DNA of 64,000 nt, taken from positions 248,001 through 312,000 of the forward strand of contig NZ_FNPT01000004.1 of assembly GCF_900107375.1 (NCBI RefSeq), given 5' to 3'. The notes below the pieces were generated by a model. It searched no databases. It was not told the DNA's origin and worked only from the letters and a program-made list of their open reading frames with translations. This document shows, one piece after another, positions 11,644 through 21,469 of this stretch (positions are counted from its first letter, which is position 1; every line of letters starts with the position of its first letter). A program made the position numbers and the translations under genes. The stretch comes from Lysobacter sp. yr284. Lineage in GTDB: Bacteria > Pseudomonadota > Gammaproteobacteria > Xanthomonadales > Xanthomonadaceae.

Positions 11644-11985
11644 TCAGCCGGCCCAGGGCAGCGCCTGCAGGGCCTGGCGCAGGTGGCCGGGCCAGTGCAG
11701 CGCGGCGGCGGCCGGGGCCGGCACCGCCGGCGCGACCGGCTGGGTGCAGCGGCAGTCGATCCGGCGCGGCGAGACCCAGCGCGCCGGCGACCACTGCATC
11801 AGCTGCGGGTAGCTGCGCTCCAGCCGGGCCCCGGCGCGGTCGAGGAACACGTGCACCGGGTGCAGCACCCCGGGATGGCGGGGCTGCGCGCAGGACACCG
11901 GCGCCACCGTGCACATCGCCACCGCCGCGAGCAGCGCCGAGGCGAGCACGTTGGCGATGGGCAGGGCGGGGGAGCGCGGGGCCAT
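11644..11985 (-). CDS. Possible small secreted protein
   Basis: A 113-residue frame from ATG 11985 has a plausible N-terminal export signal (ANVLASALLAAVAMCTVAPVSCAQ), a Cys-containing middle part and a Pro/Ala-rich end. No family is recognised. No good ribosome binding site is seen, and the opposite strand and other frames are also open here because of the GC content, so this could be spurious. Confidence 0.4.
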   Translation of the reverse strand: MAPRSPALPIANVLASALLAAVAMCTVAPVSCAQPRHPGVLHPVHVFLDRAGARLERSYPQLMQWSPARWVSPRRIDCRCTQPVAPAVPAPAAAALHWPGHLRQALQALPWAG

Positions 11986-12033
11986 GCGGGATACCGTCGG
12001 CTGCGGGTGGCGCGCATCCTGCGGTGCGGGCGC

Positions 12034-12050
12034 CGTGCAATATTTGCACG
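12034..12050. promoter_or_regulatory. 17-bp palindrome (operator-like)
   Basis: CGTGCAA-TAT-TTGCACG has perfect 7-bp arms around a 3-base centre and stands out as an AT-containing island in GC-rich DNA. It lies 49 bases upstream of the possible secreted protein gene that starts at 11985. The shape is that of a binding site for a dimeric regulator; which one is unknown. Confidence 0.4.
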
Positions 12051-12406
12051 GTGTCACAATATGAGTGCCAGCCTGTTTCACATTTGTCTTTCGATGACAT
12101 CCATCGCATTTTCATGACGGATATCGCATCGATAGGGCTTGACTGGCCCGGCAGGGCGGCTCGTCCAGGGGCCCGGGGCGGGCCTGGATCCGGTGTCGGG
12201 ACGGGCTGGGTCGCGGCGAACTGTGAAGCCGGTGCGGCTTGGCTGACCGATTGTAACCACGCCCTGGGCGGCCGCTGTGACAGCCGCGTCCGCGCCGCCG
12301 TCGCCTGCCCGCAGCTGAGCGCGCGCCCGCCGCCGGCGCCGCTGCCCCTTGGCCGCCGCCGCCGCCGACCCGATAGTGGCCCGGTCCCCGCTCACCTTCG
12401 CAGGCC
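12051..12406. other. Intergenic stretch without a gene
   Basis: About 350 bases between a minus-strand and a plus-strand gene. Its left part is relatively AT-rich and could hold divergent promoters. I see no RNA gene or reliable coding frame. Confidence 0.5.
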
Positions 12407-13033
12407 ATGGCCCGAACGCCGAATCTCCGCAGGATCGTGATGTTGCACGGCATCTGGATGCCCGGCGTGTCGATGGCCTGGCTCGGCGCGCGCCTGACCG
12501 CGGCCGGCTTCCAGCCCGAGACCTTCGCCTACGCCGGCGCCGGCGCCGGCCCGGACGCGGTCGTGCCCAAGCTGGTCGAGAGCCTGCGTCGCGCGCCCGC
12601 GCACGTGCTCGCCCACAGCCTCGGCGGCCTGGTGACCCTGCGCGCCCTGCAACAGCACCCCGAACTGCCGGTGCGGCGGGTGGTGTGCCTGGGCTCGCCG
12701 CTGCTCGGCAGTTCCGCCGCCGACGGCCTGGCGCGCCATGCCTGGAGCGCGCCGGTGCTCGGCCGCGCGGCCGGCCTGCTGCTGGAAGGCTGCCCGCCGT
12801 GGCAGGGCCAGGCCCAGGTCGGCCTGATCGCCGGCCGCACCCCGCATGGGCTGGGACGCTGGTTCGGCCGCTTCGAGGGCGACAGCGATGGCACCGTCGC
12901 GGTCGCCGAGACCCGCCTGGCGGGGCTGGCCGCGCACGCGGTCATCCCGGCCAGCCACAGCGGCCTGCTGTTCTCGGCGCAGGCTGCGCGCATGGCCGAG
13001 GCCTTCTTCCGTCGCGGCCGTTTCGGCGACTGA
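12407..13033 (+). CDS. Alpha/beta hydrolase
   Basis: A 208-residue small alpha/beta hydrolase. RIVMLHGIWMPG supplies the oxyanion-hole HG motif. The nucleophile elbow is AHSLGG with Ser71. A candidate acid lies in EGDSDGTV (Asp159 or Asp161) and the catalytic His in ASHSGLL (His184), so the triad is complete. The compact size and the phrases LARHAWSAPVL and HSLGGLVTL resemble PGAP1/lipase-like esterases of proteobacteria. No signal peptide, so it should act in the cytoplasm. Substrate unknown. It is followed by the yebC-type gene 114 bases downstream. Confidence 0.82.
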   Translation: MARTPNLRRIVMLHGIWMPGVSMAWLGARLTAAGFQPETFAYAGAGAGPDAVVPKLVESLRRAPAHVLAHSLGGLVTLRALQQHPELPVRRVVCLGSPLLGSSAADGLARHAWSAPVLGRAAGLLLEGCPPWQGQAQVGLIAGRTPHGLGRWFGRFEGDSDGTVAVAETRLAGLAAHAVIPASHSGLLFSAQAARMAEAFFRRGRFGD

Positions 13034-13147
13034 GCGGTCGGCGCCGCGCTGGCGGATGCCGCCGCCCGGCGGAACGCGTTTTCGAGTCCGCGACCAGGAC
13101 CGATCGGGTAAAATCGCCCGCTTTCCAGACATCAAGCCGGTAACGCC

Positions 13148-13879
13148 ATGGGTAGAGGTCCGTCGATCGAAGCACGCAAGAACGCCGAAGACGCGCGTCG
13201 CGGCAAGATCTTCACCAAGATCATCCGCGAGATTTCCGTGGCCGCGCGCCGCGGCGGCGGCGATCCCAACGGCAATCCGGCGCTGCGCACCGCGGTCGAC
13301 AAAGGCCTGTCGGCGAACATGTCCAAGGACGTGATCGAACGCGCGATCAAGAAGGCCACCGGCGCGCTGGAAGGGGTGGAATACGAAGAAGTGCGCTACG
13401 AGGGCTATGCCCCCGGCGGCGTGGCGGTGATCGTCGACTGCCTGACCGACAACAAGGTCCGCACCGTGGCCGACGTGCGCCACGCCTTCAGCAAGTTCGG
13501 CGGCAACCTCGGCACCGACGGCTCGGTGTCGTTCATGTTCGCCAAGCGCGGCGTGCTGTGGTTCGAGGCCGGTTCGGACGAGGAGAAGATCACCGAGGTC
13601 GCCATCGACGCCGGCGCCGACGACGTGGTGGTCTATCCCGACGACGGCTCGATCGACGTGCTGACCGCGCCCGACGCCTTCGCCGCGGTCAAGGCCGCGA
13701 TGGAGGCCGCCGGCCTCGCGCCCGGCCAGGCCGAAGTGACCTTCCGCGCCGACAACACCAGCGCCGTGGACGGCGAGACCGCCCAGCAAGTGGTCAAGCT
13801 GCTGAACTGGCTGGAAGACATGGACGACGTGCAGAACGTCTATTCCAACGCCGACCTCGGCGAGGATGCGTATGCGTAG
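13148..13879 (+). CDS. yebC: YebC/PmpR-family transcriptional regulator
   Basis: A 243-residue member of the YebC/TACO1 family, near full length for bacteria (about 245). The N-terminus [24 protein letters not shown] differs slightly from the usual MAGHSKWANIKHRK start but keeps the [10 protein letters not shown] and [17 protein letters not shown] segments. The ending [16 protein letters not shown] is characteristic. Family members are DNA- or ribosome-associated; some act as transcriptional regulators and others assist translation of polyproline stretches. A TAAAAT -10-like hexamer lies at 13109-13114. It is followed by ruvC, the usual order in gammaproteobacteria. Confidence 0.93.
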   Translation: MGRGPSIEARKNAEDARRGKIFTKIIREISVAARRGGGDPNGNPALRTAVDKGLSANMSKDVIERAIKKATGALEGVEYEEVRYEGYAPGGVAVIVDCLTDNKVRTVADVRHAFSKFGGNLGTDGSVSFMFAKRGVLWFEAGSDEEKITEVAIDAGADDVVVYPDDGSIDVLTAPDAFAAVKAAMEAAGLAPGQAEVTFRADNTSAVDGETAQQVVKLLNWLEDMDDVQNVYSNADLGEDAYA

Positions 13880-13934
13880 CCGCGGCGTCCGCGGCCGCAC
13901 CGGCCCGGGCACCGCGCTGCGCCAGCGCTAGCCG

Positions 13935-14498
13935 ATGGCGACCTCCACAACCCGCAGCCCCGCCGCGGCCAGCGTGCGCATCCTGGGCATCGACCCGGGC
14001 TCGCAGCGCACCGGCCTGGGCGTGATCGACATGGCCGGCGACGGCCGCTGCACCTTCGTCGCCGCGCGCGCGCTCAAGCTGCTCGACGCCGAGGACTTCC
14101 CCTCGCGCCTGGGCCTGCTGTGCGAAGGCCTGGAAGCGGCGCTGGACGAATTCGCGCCGACCCAGGTCGCGATCGAGACGGTGTTCATGGACAAGTCCGC
14201 GACCTCCGCGCTCAAGCTCGGCCACGCCCGCGGCGCCGCCCTGGCCACGGTGGTGCGCCGGCGCATCCCGATCAGCGAATACGCGCCGCGGCTGATCAAG
14301 CAATCGCTGGTCGGGCGCGGCGCGGCCGACAAGCAGCAGGTCCAGCACATGGTGCGGCTGCTGCTGAACCTGCCCGAAGTGAAGCTGCAGGCCGACGCCG
14401 CCGACGCGCTTGCGGTCGCGCTGACCCATGCCCATATGAGCGCTACGGCCCAGCGCACCGGCATCGCCACCCACCAGCTGCGCAGGCGCGGCGCCTGA
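13935..14498 (+). CDS. ruvC: Holliday junction resolvase RuvC
   Basis: A 187-residue RuvC nuclease. The RNase H-fold acidic residues are visible: the Asp in [12 protein letters not shown], the Glu in [19 protein letters not shown], and the pair in [17 protein letters not shown] near the C-terminus. It cuts Holliday junctions in complex with RuvAB during recombinational repair. The N-terminus is about 14 residues longer than in E. coli. The gene lies 55 bases after yebC and 165 bases before ruvA, in the usual yebC-ruvC-ruvA order. Confidence 0.96.
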   Translation: MATSTTRSPAAASVRILGIDPGSQRTGLGVIDMAGDGRCTFVAARALKLLDAEDFPSRLGLLCEGLEAALDEFAPTQVAIETVFMDKSATSALKLGHARGAALATVVRRRIPISEYAPRLIKQSLVGRGAADKQQVQHMVRLLLNLPEVKLQADAADALAVALTHAHMSATAQRTGIATHQLRRRGA

Positions 14499-14663
14499 GA
14501 TGGCCGCCGTCCGGGTCGTCGCCGCGCCGTCCGCGGCGCGCGGGGTAGGGACCCGCGCGCGCGACCGCGTCGTCCTTCGTAGCCGCCGCGCTTGGGTTTC
14601 CCTCTTCTCTTGTTCGCGACGCGCCGGCGACGGCGGGTCGCATCGCCCTATCGGAGTCACCCT

Positions 14664-15254
14664 GTGATCGGTCGCCTCAAAGGCATCCTGGCGCACAAGC
14701 AGCCGCCGTGGCTGGTGGTCGACGTGCATGGCGTGGGCTACGAGCTCGAAGCGCCGATGAGCACGTTCTACGACCTGCCCGACATCGGCCGCGAGGTCGC
14801 GCTGTTCACCCACTACGCGCAGAAGGAAGACAGCGTCTCGCTGTACGGCTTCCTGCGCGAGAGCGAACGGCGGCTGTTCCGCGACGTGCAGAAGGTCAGC
14901 GGCATCGGCGCCAAGATCGCGCTGGCGGTGCTCTCGGGCGTGTCGGTCGACGAATTCGCGCGGCTGGTGCAGGTCGGCGACGTCACCGCGCTGACCCGCA
15001 TCCCCGGCATCGGCAAGAAGACCGCCGAGCGCATGGTGGTGGAGCTGCGCGACCGCGCCGCCGACCTCGCCGGCACCGGCGCGACCCTGCCCAGCGGCGG
15101 CATTCCCGCCGACCCGCAAAGCGAAGCCGTGATCGCCCTGCAGCAGCTGGGCTACAAGCCGGCCGAAGCCGCGCGCATGGCCCGCGAGGCCACCGCCGCC
15201 GGCGACGATGCCGCCGCCATCATCCGCAAGGCGCTACAGTCCGCGCTGCGTTGA
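14664..15254 (+). CDS. ruvA: Holliday junction branch migration subunit RuvA
   Basis: A 196-residue RuvA. The protein begins [26 protein letters not shown] when read from the GTG at 14664, which follows a CGGAG site; this start gives the conserved N-terminus, whereas the longer frame adds unrelated Arg-rich residues. Helix-hairpin-helix motifs appear as [15 protein letters not shown] and [16 protein letters not shown], and the C-terminal RuvB-binding domain ends in [12 protein letters not shown]. RuvA tetramers bind the four-way junction and recruit RuvB. The gene for RuvB is not next door but about 3.2 kb downstream, behind kup and an SMI1/KNR4 gene. Confidence 0.96.
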   Translation: MIGRLKGILAHKQPPWLVVDVHGVGYELEAPMSTFYDLPDIGREVALFTHYAQKEDSVSLYGFLRESERRLFRDVQKVSGIGAKIALAVLSGVSVDEFARLVQVGDVTALTRIPGIGKKTAERMVVELRDRAADLAGTGATLPSGGIPADPQSEAVIALQQLGYKPAEAARMAREATAAGDDAAAIIRKALQSALR

Positions 15255-15289
15255 GCCCACGGCGGCAAACCGCCCGGAATCTGACGACA

Positions 15290-17236
15290 ATGTCCTCTAC
15301 CGTTCCTACTTCCGACAAGCACGCTCACGGCCACGACGGCGCGGGCGGACACGGCTCAGGCCATCACGGTCCCAAACAGGGGCTTCCCGGGTTGGTCGTG
15401 GGCGCGATCGGCGTCGTCTTCGGCGACATCGGCACCAGCCCGCTGTACACGCTGAAGGAAGCGTTCTCGCCGCACTTCCACCTCACCAGCAACCACGACA
15501 CGGTGCTGGGCATCCTGTCGCTGGTGTTCTGGGCGCTGATGATCGTGGTGACGGTCAAGTACGTCACCATCATCATGCGCGCCGACAACGACGGCGAAGG
15601 CGGGATCATGGCGCTGATGACCCTGGCCCAGCGCACCCTGGCCAAGGGCGGGCGCTCGGCGTACGTGGTCGGCATCCTCGGCATCTTCGGCGCCTCGCTG
15701 TTCTTCGGCGACAGCGTCATCACCCCGGCGATCTCGGTGCTCGGCGCGGTCGAGGGCCTGGAGGTCGCCGCGCCCGGCCTGCACCGCTTCATCGTGCCGA
15801 TCACCGTGGTGATCCTGGTGATGGTGTTCCTGGCCCAGCGCTTCGGCACCGAGAAGGTCGGCAAGGTGTTCGGCCCGATCACCATGATCTGGTTCGTCTC
15901 GCTGGCGGCGATCGGCGTCTACAACATCATCCAGGGCCCGGAAGTGCTCAAGGCGCTGAACCCGATGTGGGGCGTGCGCTTCTTCATCGAGCACGGCGCG
16001 CAGTCGGTGCTGATCCTGGGCGTGGTGGTGCTGGCGGTGACCGGCGGCGAAGCGCTGTACGCCGACATGGGCCACTTCGGCGCCAAGCCGATCCGCTACG
16101 CCTGGTACATCATGGTGCTGCCGAGCCTGATGCTGAACTACCTCGGCCAGGGCGCGTTCGTGCTGAACCACCCGCGCGCGGTGGTCAATCCGTTCTTCGA
16201 GTCGGTGCCGCCGTGGGCGCTGTACCCGATGATCGTGCTGGCGACGATGGCGGCGGTGATCGCCTCCCAGGCGGTCATCACCGGCGCGTACTCGGTGTCG
16301 CGCCAGGCCATGCAGCTGGGCTACATCCCGCGCATGCAGATCAAGCACACCTCCAGCAGCACCATCGGCCAGATCTACGTGCCGTACATCAACTGGATCC
16401 TGGCGATCGCGGTCATCACCGTGGTCCTGGCGTTCCGCAGCTCGACCGCGCTGGCCACCGCCTACGGCATCTCGGTGTCGGCGACGATGCTGATCGACAC
16501 CCTGCTGCTGGCCCTGGTCGCGCGCGCGCTGTGGCCGCGCTGGCGCAAGTGGGTGCTGCCGCTGTGCGTGCTGTTCTTCGTGGTCGACGTCGGCTTCGTC
16601 ATCGCCAACGGCGCCAAGTTCTTCGACGGCGCCTGGTTCCCGCTGGCGCTGGGCCTGATCGTGTTCACCCTGCTGCGCACCTGGCGCCGCGGCCGCGAAC
16701 TGCTGCACGAGGAAGTGCGCAAGGAAGGCATTTCGCTCGACAGCTTCCTGCCCGGCCTGATGCTGGCGCCGCCGGTGCGGGTGCCGGGCACGGCGATCTT
16801 CATGACCGCCGACAAGGGCGTGGTGCCGCACGCGCTGCTGCACAACCTCAAGCACAACAAGGTCCTGCACGAGCGCAATGTGTTCCTGACCGTGGAAACC
16901 CTCGGCGTGCCGTACGCGCCGAAGGAGAAGCGGCTCAAGATCGAGGCGATCGGCAACGACTTCTACCGCGTGCTGATCCGCTTCGGTTTCATGGAAGTGC
17001 CCGACGTGCCGCTGGCGCTGATGCGCTCGTGCGACGCCGGCGGCATCTACTTCGATCCGATGGACACGACCTATTTCGCCAGCCGCGAGACCGTCGTCGC
17101 CAGCCGCCACCGCGGCATGCCGATCTGGCGCGACCGCCTGTTCGCCTTCATGCACCGCAACGCGGCGCCGGCGACCGGGTTCTTCCGGATTCCGGGCAAC
17201 CGGCTGGTCGAGCTGGGCGCGCAGGTCGAGATCTGA
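15290..17236 (+). CDS. kup: Low-affinity potassium transport protein Kup
   Basis: A 648-residue KUP/HAK/KT potassium transporter. The His/Gly-rich N-terminus ([13 protein letters not shown]) is followed by the family signature [22 protein letters not shown], then 12 hydrophobic segments to about residue 470 and a hydrophilic C-terminal domain of about 180 residues ending [18 protein letters not shown], as in E. coli Kup. It imports K+ with H+ across the inner membrane. The start at 15290 ([10 protein letters not shown]) is 35 bases after the ruvA stop and is chosen because earlier in-frame codons run through ruvA. Confidence 0.95.
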   Translation: MSSTVPTSDKHAHGHDGAGGHGSGHHGPKQGLPGLVVGAIGVVFGDIGTSPLYTLKEAFSPHFHLTSNHDTVLGILSLVFWALMIVVTVKYVTIIMRADNDGEGGIMALMTLAQRTLAKGGRSAYVVGILGIFGASLFFGDSVITPAISVLGAVEGLEVAAPGLHRFIVPITVVILVMVFLAQRFGTEKVGKVFGPITMIWFVSLAAIGVYNIIQGPEVLKALNPMWGVRFFIEHGAQSVLILGVVVLAVTGGEALYADMGHFGAKPIRYAWYIMVLPSLMLNYLGQGAFVLNHPRAVVNPFFESVPPWALYPMIVLATMAAVIASQAVITGAYSVSRQAMQLGYIPRMQIKHTSSSTIGQIYVPYINWILAIAVITVVLAFRSSTALATAYGISVSATMLIDTLLLALVARALWPRWRKWVLPLCVLFFVVDVGFVIANGAKFFDGAWFPLALGLIVFTLLRTWRRGRELLHEEVRKEGISLDSFLPGLMLAPPVRVPGTAIFMTADKGVVPHALLHNLKHNKVLHERNVFLTVETLGVPYAPKEKRLKIEAIGNDFYRVLIRFGFMEVPDVPLALMRSCDAGGIYFDPMDTTYFASRETVVASRHRGMPIWRDRLFAFMHRNAAPATGFFRIPGNRLVELGAQVEI

Positions 17237-17238
17237 GC

Positions 17239-18339
17239 ATGGGCGGCAGCGTCCTGGACTGGCGCGTCTACGGCCGCGGGCCGAGTCTGGACACGTTCTG
17301 GGACGAGGAAGGCAACCTCGGCCGGGCCGCGGCGAGCGCCGACGACATCGCCGCGGCGCAGGCGCGGCTGGGGATCGAGCTGCCGCCGTGGCTGCGCAGC
17401 CTGTACGCACGTTACGACGGCGGCGCGGTGCGGATGGCGCGGGCCGCCTCGCTGCACAGCCAGGACTGGATCGACGCCGACTGGCTGGTCCCGCGCGCGC
17501 GGCTGCTGCCGCTGGCGCAGTGGTTCTCGCTGGCGCAGCTGCGCCAGCGCGAGGACTACCGCGACGACGCCTTCGCCGCGCTGGCCGCCGACGACAGTCG
17601 CCTGATCGCGATCGCCGTGGGCGAGGACAACGGCACCCTGTGCCTGGACTACAGCGCCGGCGGCGAACCGCGCATCGTGCTGACCGACCAACGCCAGCGC
17701 CTGCGCGAGTACCCCGATCACGCCGCGTTCCTGGCCGAGCTGGTCGAAATCCAATACTGGAACCCGGCCCTGCAGGCGCGTCACGACCCGCGGCAACGGC
17801 TGCGCTGCGACCCGCGGCCGCCGAGCCTGGATACGTTCTGGCGCGGCCCGGGCTACTGGGCCGAAGCCGGCGCGCCGGCCGACGAAGCCGCGCTCGCCGC
17901 CGCCGAGGCGCGCCTGGGCCTGCGCCTGCCGGCGCTGCTGCGCGCGCTGTACCTGCGCCAGGACGGCGGCAGCACCGCGTTCGAATGGGCGCCGCTGCGG
18001 CGCCAGCCCTCGCGGCATCTGTACGACTGGGAAAGCGTGGTGCCCGATGGCACGGTGCTCGCGCTCGCCGACCTGCGCACGCTGGCCGACTGGGCCGGGG
18101 ACTTCCAGGGCCGCGACGCGCTGTACGGCTTCGTCCGCAACTACGCCGGCTGCGAGCGCCTGCTGATCCTGGCCTCGCACAACATCGAGTGGCTGCTGTG
18201 CCTGGACTACCGCGAGCGCGGCCCGCAGCAGGAGCCGGAAGTCGTCTATTTCGAATACTTCGGCGAACTGGTGGCGAACTATCGCGCCCGCGACTTCCAC
18301 CGCTTCTTCGCCGACCTGCGCCGGGGCGAACTGGAGTAG
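17239..18339 (+). CDS. Tandem SMI1/KNR4-like protein
   Basis: A 366-residue protein built of two similar halves. PSLDTFW occurs near residues 14-20 and again near 194-200, each followed by an ARLGIELPPWLRSLYARYDGG-type segment (second copy ARLGLRLPALLRALYLRQDGG) and by a LCLDY segment. This is the SMI1/KNR4 (SUKH) fold. SUKH proteins often act as immunity proteins against secreted nuclease or other toxins, but many are of unknown role. Its start codon is two bases after the kup stop, so it is translated with kup; no toxin gene is adjacent. It has the high GC content of the backbone. Confidence 0.8.
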   Translation: MGGSVLDWRVYGRGPSLDTFWDEEGNLGRAAASADDIAAAQARLGIELPPWLRSLYARYDGGAVRMARAASLHSQDWIDADWLVPRARLLPLAQWFSLAQLRQREDYRDDAFAALAADDSRLIAIAVGEDNGTLCLDYSAGGEPRIVLTDQRQRLREYPDHAAFLAELVEIQYWNPALQARHDPRQRLRCDPRPPSLDTFWRGPGYWAEAGAPADEAALAAAEARLGLRLPALLRALYLRQDGGSTAFEWAPLRRQPSRHLYDWESVVPDGTVLALADLRTLADWAGDFQGRDALYGFVRNYAGCERLLILASHNIEWLLCLDYRERGPQQEPEVVYFEYFGELVANYRARDFHRFFADLRRGELE

Positions 18340-18347
18340 CCGCGGCC

Positions 18348-18380
18348 GGCGCCCGGCCGTTCGCGCCAAGGCCGGGCGCC
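18348..18380 (+). terminator. Hairpin after the SMI1/KNR4 gene
   Basis: A perfect 11-bp GC-only stem (18348-18358 with 18370-18380) and an 11-base loop begin nine bases after the stop codon. No U-run follows, so termination would be weak or factor-assisted. Confidence 0.45.
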
Positions 18381-18462
18381 GCACTCGTCCACCGCGCGCG
18401 CAGCGCCGGTCCGAGGGCTTGCGCCACTGCGCCCGCGCCCCGTCCCATGCGAACATAGCCGC

Positions 18463-19491
18463 ATGAACGATCAGCGCATCATCGATTCCGGCGCCACCCG
18501 CGAAGACGACGCCCTGGAGGCTTCGATCCGGCCCAAGCGCCTGGACGAGTACCTCGGCCAGCAGCCGGTGCGCGAGCAGCTCAAGATCTACATCGAGGCC
18601 GCCAAGCACCGCGGCGAGGCGCTCGACCACGTGCTGATCTTCGGCCCGCCGGGCCTGGGCAAGACCACCCTGAGCCACGTCATCGCCAACGAGCTGGGCG
18701 TGAACCTGCGCCAGACCTCCGGCCCGGTGATCGAGAAGGCCGGCGACCTGGCCGCGCTGCTGACCAACCTGCAACCGCACGACGTGCTGTTCGTCGACGA
18801 AATCCACCGCCTCTCGCCGCTGGTCGAGGAAGTGCTGTACCCGGCGATGGAGGACTACCAGATCGACATCATGATCGGCGAGGGCCCCGCCGCGCGCTCG
18901 ATCAAGATCGACCTGCCGCCGTTCACCCTGATCGGCGCGACCACCCGCGCCGGCCTGCTGACCGCGCCGCTGCGCGACCGCTTCGGCATCGTCCAGCGGC
19001 TGGAGTTCTACAACGCCGAGGAACTGACCAAGATCGTGCGCCGCTCGGCGCAGATCCTCGGCATCGCCTGCGAGCCCGAGGGCGCGGCCGAGATCGCCAA
19101 GCGTTCGCGCGGCACCCCGCGCATCGCCAACCGGCTGCTGCGGCGGGTGCGCGACTACGCCCAGGTCCGCGCCGCCGGCCACATCGACCGCGCCGTCGCC
19201 GACGCCGCGATGGCCATGCTCAAGGTCGATCCGGAGGGCTTCGACGAGCTCGACCGGCGCCTGCTCAAGACCATCATCGAGTCCTTCGACGGCGGCCCGG
19301 TCGGGGTGGAGTCGCTGGCCGCCACGCTGAGCGAGGAGCGCGGCACGCTCGAAGACGTGATCGAGCCGTTCCTGATCCAGCAGGGCTACCTGATCCGCAC
19401 CGCGCGCGGCCGCATGGCCACCTCGCGCGCCTACCGCCACCTCGGCCTGGACCCGCGCGAGCGGCCGGGCGACCCCGGGGAACTGTTCTGA
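18463..19491 (+). CDS. ruvB: Holliday junction branch migration ATPase RuvB
   Basis: A 342-residue AAA+ ATPase of normal length. [12 protein letters not shown] opens the family, Walker A is GPPGLGKTT, Walker [11 protein letters not shown], and the sensor and C-terminal winged-helix DNA-binding parts carry [19 protein letters not shown] and [18 protein letters not shown]. RuvB hexamers drive branch migration with RuvA. Here the gene is separated from ruvA by kup and the SMI1/KNR4 gene and leads into the ybgC-tol cluster. Confidence 0.97.
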   Translation: MNDQRIIDSGATREDDALEASIRPKRLDEYLGQQPVREQLKIYIEAAKHRGEALDHVLIFGPPGLGKTTLSHVIANELGVNLRQTSGPVIEKAGDLAALLTNLQPHDVLFVDEIHRLSPLVEEVLYPAMEDYQIDIMIGEGPAARSIKIDLPPFTLIGATTRAGLLTAPLRDRFGIVQRLEFYNAEELTKIVRRSAQILGIACEPEGAAEIAKRSRGTPRIANRLLRRVRDYAQVRAAGHIDRAVADAAMAMLKVDPEGFDELDRRLLKTIIESFDGGPVGVESLAATLSEERGTLEDVIEPFLIQQGYLIRTARGRMATSRAYRHLGLDPRERPGDPGELF

Positions 19492-19540
19492 TGGCGACCG
19501 CTTCGACGCCCGCCGCGGCCGGCCCGCACGGGGCTCGCGC

Positions 19541-20020
19541 ATGAGCGCGCCTGCGGCGGGTTCCGGCGCGGTTCCCGGCTTATTCAGTTGGCCGACACGC
19601 GTCTATTGGGAAGATACCGACGCCGGCGGGCTGGTGTACCACGCCCGGTACGTGGCCTTCATGGAGCGCGCGCGCAGCGAATGGGTGCGCGCCCTGGGCT
19701 ACGGCCAGGACGGGTTGCGCCGCGAGCACGGGTTGCTGTTCGTGGTCGCCGGCATGCAGATCTGCTTCCTCATGCCCGCGCGGCTGGACGACGAACTGCA
19801 GGTCACCGTGCAGCTCGTGCGCTGCCGCCGCGCCAGCCTGGTCTTCGCCCAGCGGACGATGCGCGGCGCGCAGCGGCTGGTCGAGGCCGAAGTGAAGGTC
19901 GCCGCGGTCGACGCGCAGCACCTGCGCCCGTGCCCGATCCCGCCGGCGCTGTACGCGCAACTGCAGGCGCAGGAAGCGCCGCCACCGGACGCGTTGCAGG
20001 CGGCTTCACGCACCCGGTAG
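19541..20020 (+). CDS. ybgC: Tol-Pal system-associated acyl-CoA thioesterase YbgC
   Basis: A 159-residue hotdog-fold thioesterase. The catalytic-site signature YWEDTDAGGLVYHARYVAFMERARSEW is typical of YbgC, and the expected ending follows. YbgC hydrolyses short- or medium-chain acyl-CoA and interacts with acyl carrier protein and phospholipid synthesis enzymes. It is the first gene of the tol-pal cluster, 117 bases before tolQ, as in E. coli. Confidence 0.92.
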   Translation: MSAPAAGSGAVPGLFSWPTRVYWEDTDAGGLVYHARYVAFMERARSEWVRALGYGQDGLRREHGLLFVVAGMQICFLMPARLDDELQVTVQLVRCRRASLVFAQRTMRGAQRLVEAEVKVAAVDAQHLRPCPIPPALYAQLQAQEAPPPDALQAASRTR

Positions 20021-20137
20021 TAAAACCCGCGCCAACCCGATCCCGGTCTTCAACCCCACGACACCCTGCGGCCCGTTGACTCCCGACGCGCCGCACGCCC
20101 CACACAAGCCCGCGCGCCGGGCGACGGAGAACCAAGC

Positions 20138-20920
20138 ATGACGTCATCGCTGATCGCGCTTCTGGCCACGACTGTGCAAGCCTTGCCGGAGGAAGCCACC
20201 CAGGCGGTGACCCAGGGCGCCGCCGCCGCCGGCCAGGCCGCCGCGGAATTCAGCCTGCTGGACCTGGTGATCAAGGCCAGCCTGCCGGTGCAGTTCATCA
20301 TGGCGCTGCTGGTGATCGCCTCGCTGACCTCGTGGTTCATCATCTTCCGCAAGTGGAAGGTGATCCGCCGCGCCAAGGCCGAGGCCGACCACTTCGAGGA
20401 ACGCTTCTGGTCCGGCGCCGAACTGTCCAAGCTCTACGCCGGCACCACCGAGCGCGCGCGCAACATCGGCGGCCTGGAGGCGATCTTCGAATCCGGCTTC
20501 CGCGAGTTCAACCGCGTGCGCCAGCGCCGCGGCGTCGACGCCCGCGCCCAGATCGAAGGAGCCCAGCGCGCCATGCGCGCGACCGGCTCGCGCGAGATCG
20601 ACGGGCTCGAGCACAACCTGGAGCTGCTGGCCAACATCGGCTCGACCTCGCCGTACATCGGCCTGGTCGGCACCGTGTTCGGCATCATGGTGACCATGCA
20701 CTCGCTGGTCTCCGCGTCCAAGCAGGTCGGCATCGCCGACGTCGCCCCGGGCATCTCCGAGGCGCTGCTGGCCACCGCGATGGGCCTGTTCGTGGCGATC
20801 CCGGCGGTGTGGGCCTACAACCGCTTCGCCACCGGCGTGGAGCGGCTGGCGGTGCGCTACGACGCGTTCTCCGAGGAGTTCTCTTCGATCCTGCAGCGGC
20901 AGGCCCACCTGGACGAGTGA
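20138..20920 (+). CDS. tolQ: TolQ proton channel subunit
   Basis: A 260-residue inner membrane protein of the TolQ/ExbB/MotA family. A first membrane segment (LPVQFIMALLVIASLTSWFII) is followed by a long cytoplasmic loop and two more segments: LLANIGSTSPYIGLVGTVFGIMVTMHSL with the conserved GLVGTVFGI, and ISEALLATAMGLFVAIPAVWAYN. TolQ forms with TolR a proton-driven motor that powers TolA. The N-terminus is extended by about 30 Ala/Gln-rich residues relative to E. coli. Confidence 0.95.
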   Translation: MTSSLIALLATTVQALPEEATQAVTQGAAAAGQAAAEFSLLDLVIKASLPVQFIMALLVIASLTSWFIIFRKWKVIRRAKAEADHFEERFWSGAELSKLYAGTTERARNIGGLEAIFESGFREFNRVRQRRGVDARAQIEGAQRAMRATGSREIDGLEHNLELLANIGSTSPYIGLVGTVFGIMVTMHSLVSASKQVGIADVAPGISEALLATAMGLFVAIPAVWAYNRFATGVERLAVRYDAFSEEFSSILQRQAHLDE

Positions 20921-21025
20921 TGCGGGCGATCGCTTCCGCACCGCACAGCCCGCGCCGCGGGCGCGCGCCGCGCCCGACGCCGGCGCGGCGCCCCGCCTGA
21001 TCAGGCGACACCAGAGGAACCCGCC

Positions 21026-21465
<440 letters not shown>

Positions 21466-21469
<4 letters not shown>

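Noticed and set aside
15356-18448. 1030-codon minus frame opposite kup and the SMI1 gene
   Set aside because: Low-complexity His/Arg/Gly-rich translation with no family; antisense shadow.
19491-19544. 17-codon frame overlapping the end of ruvB (ATGGCGACC...)
   Set aside because: Possible leader peptide, but no attenuator-like structure; probably chance.
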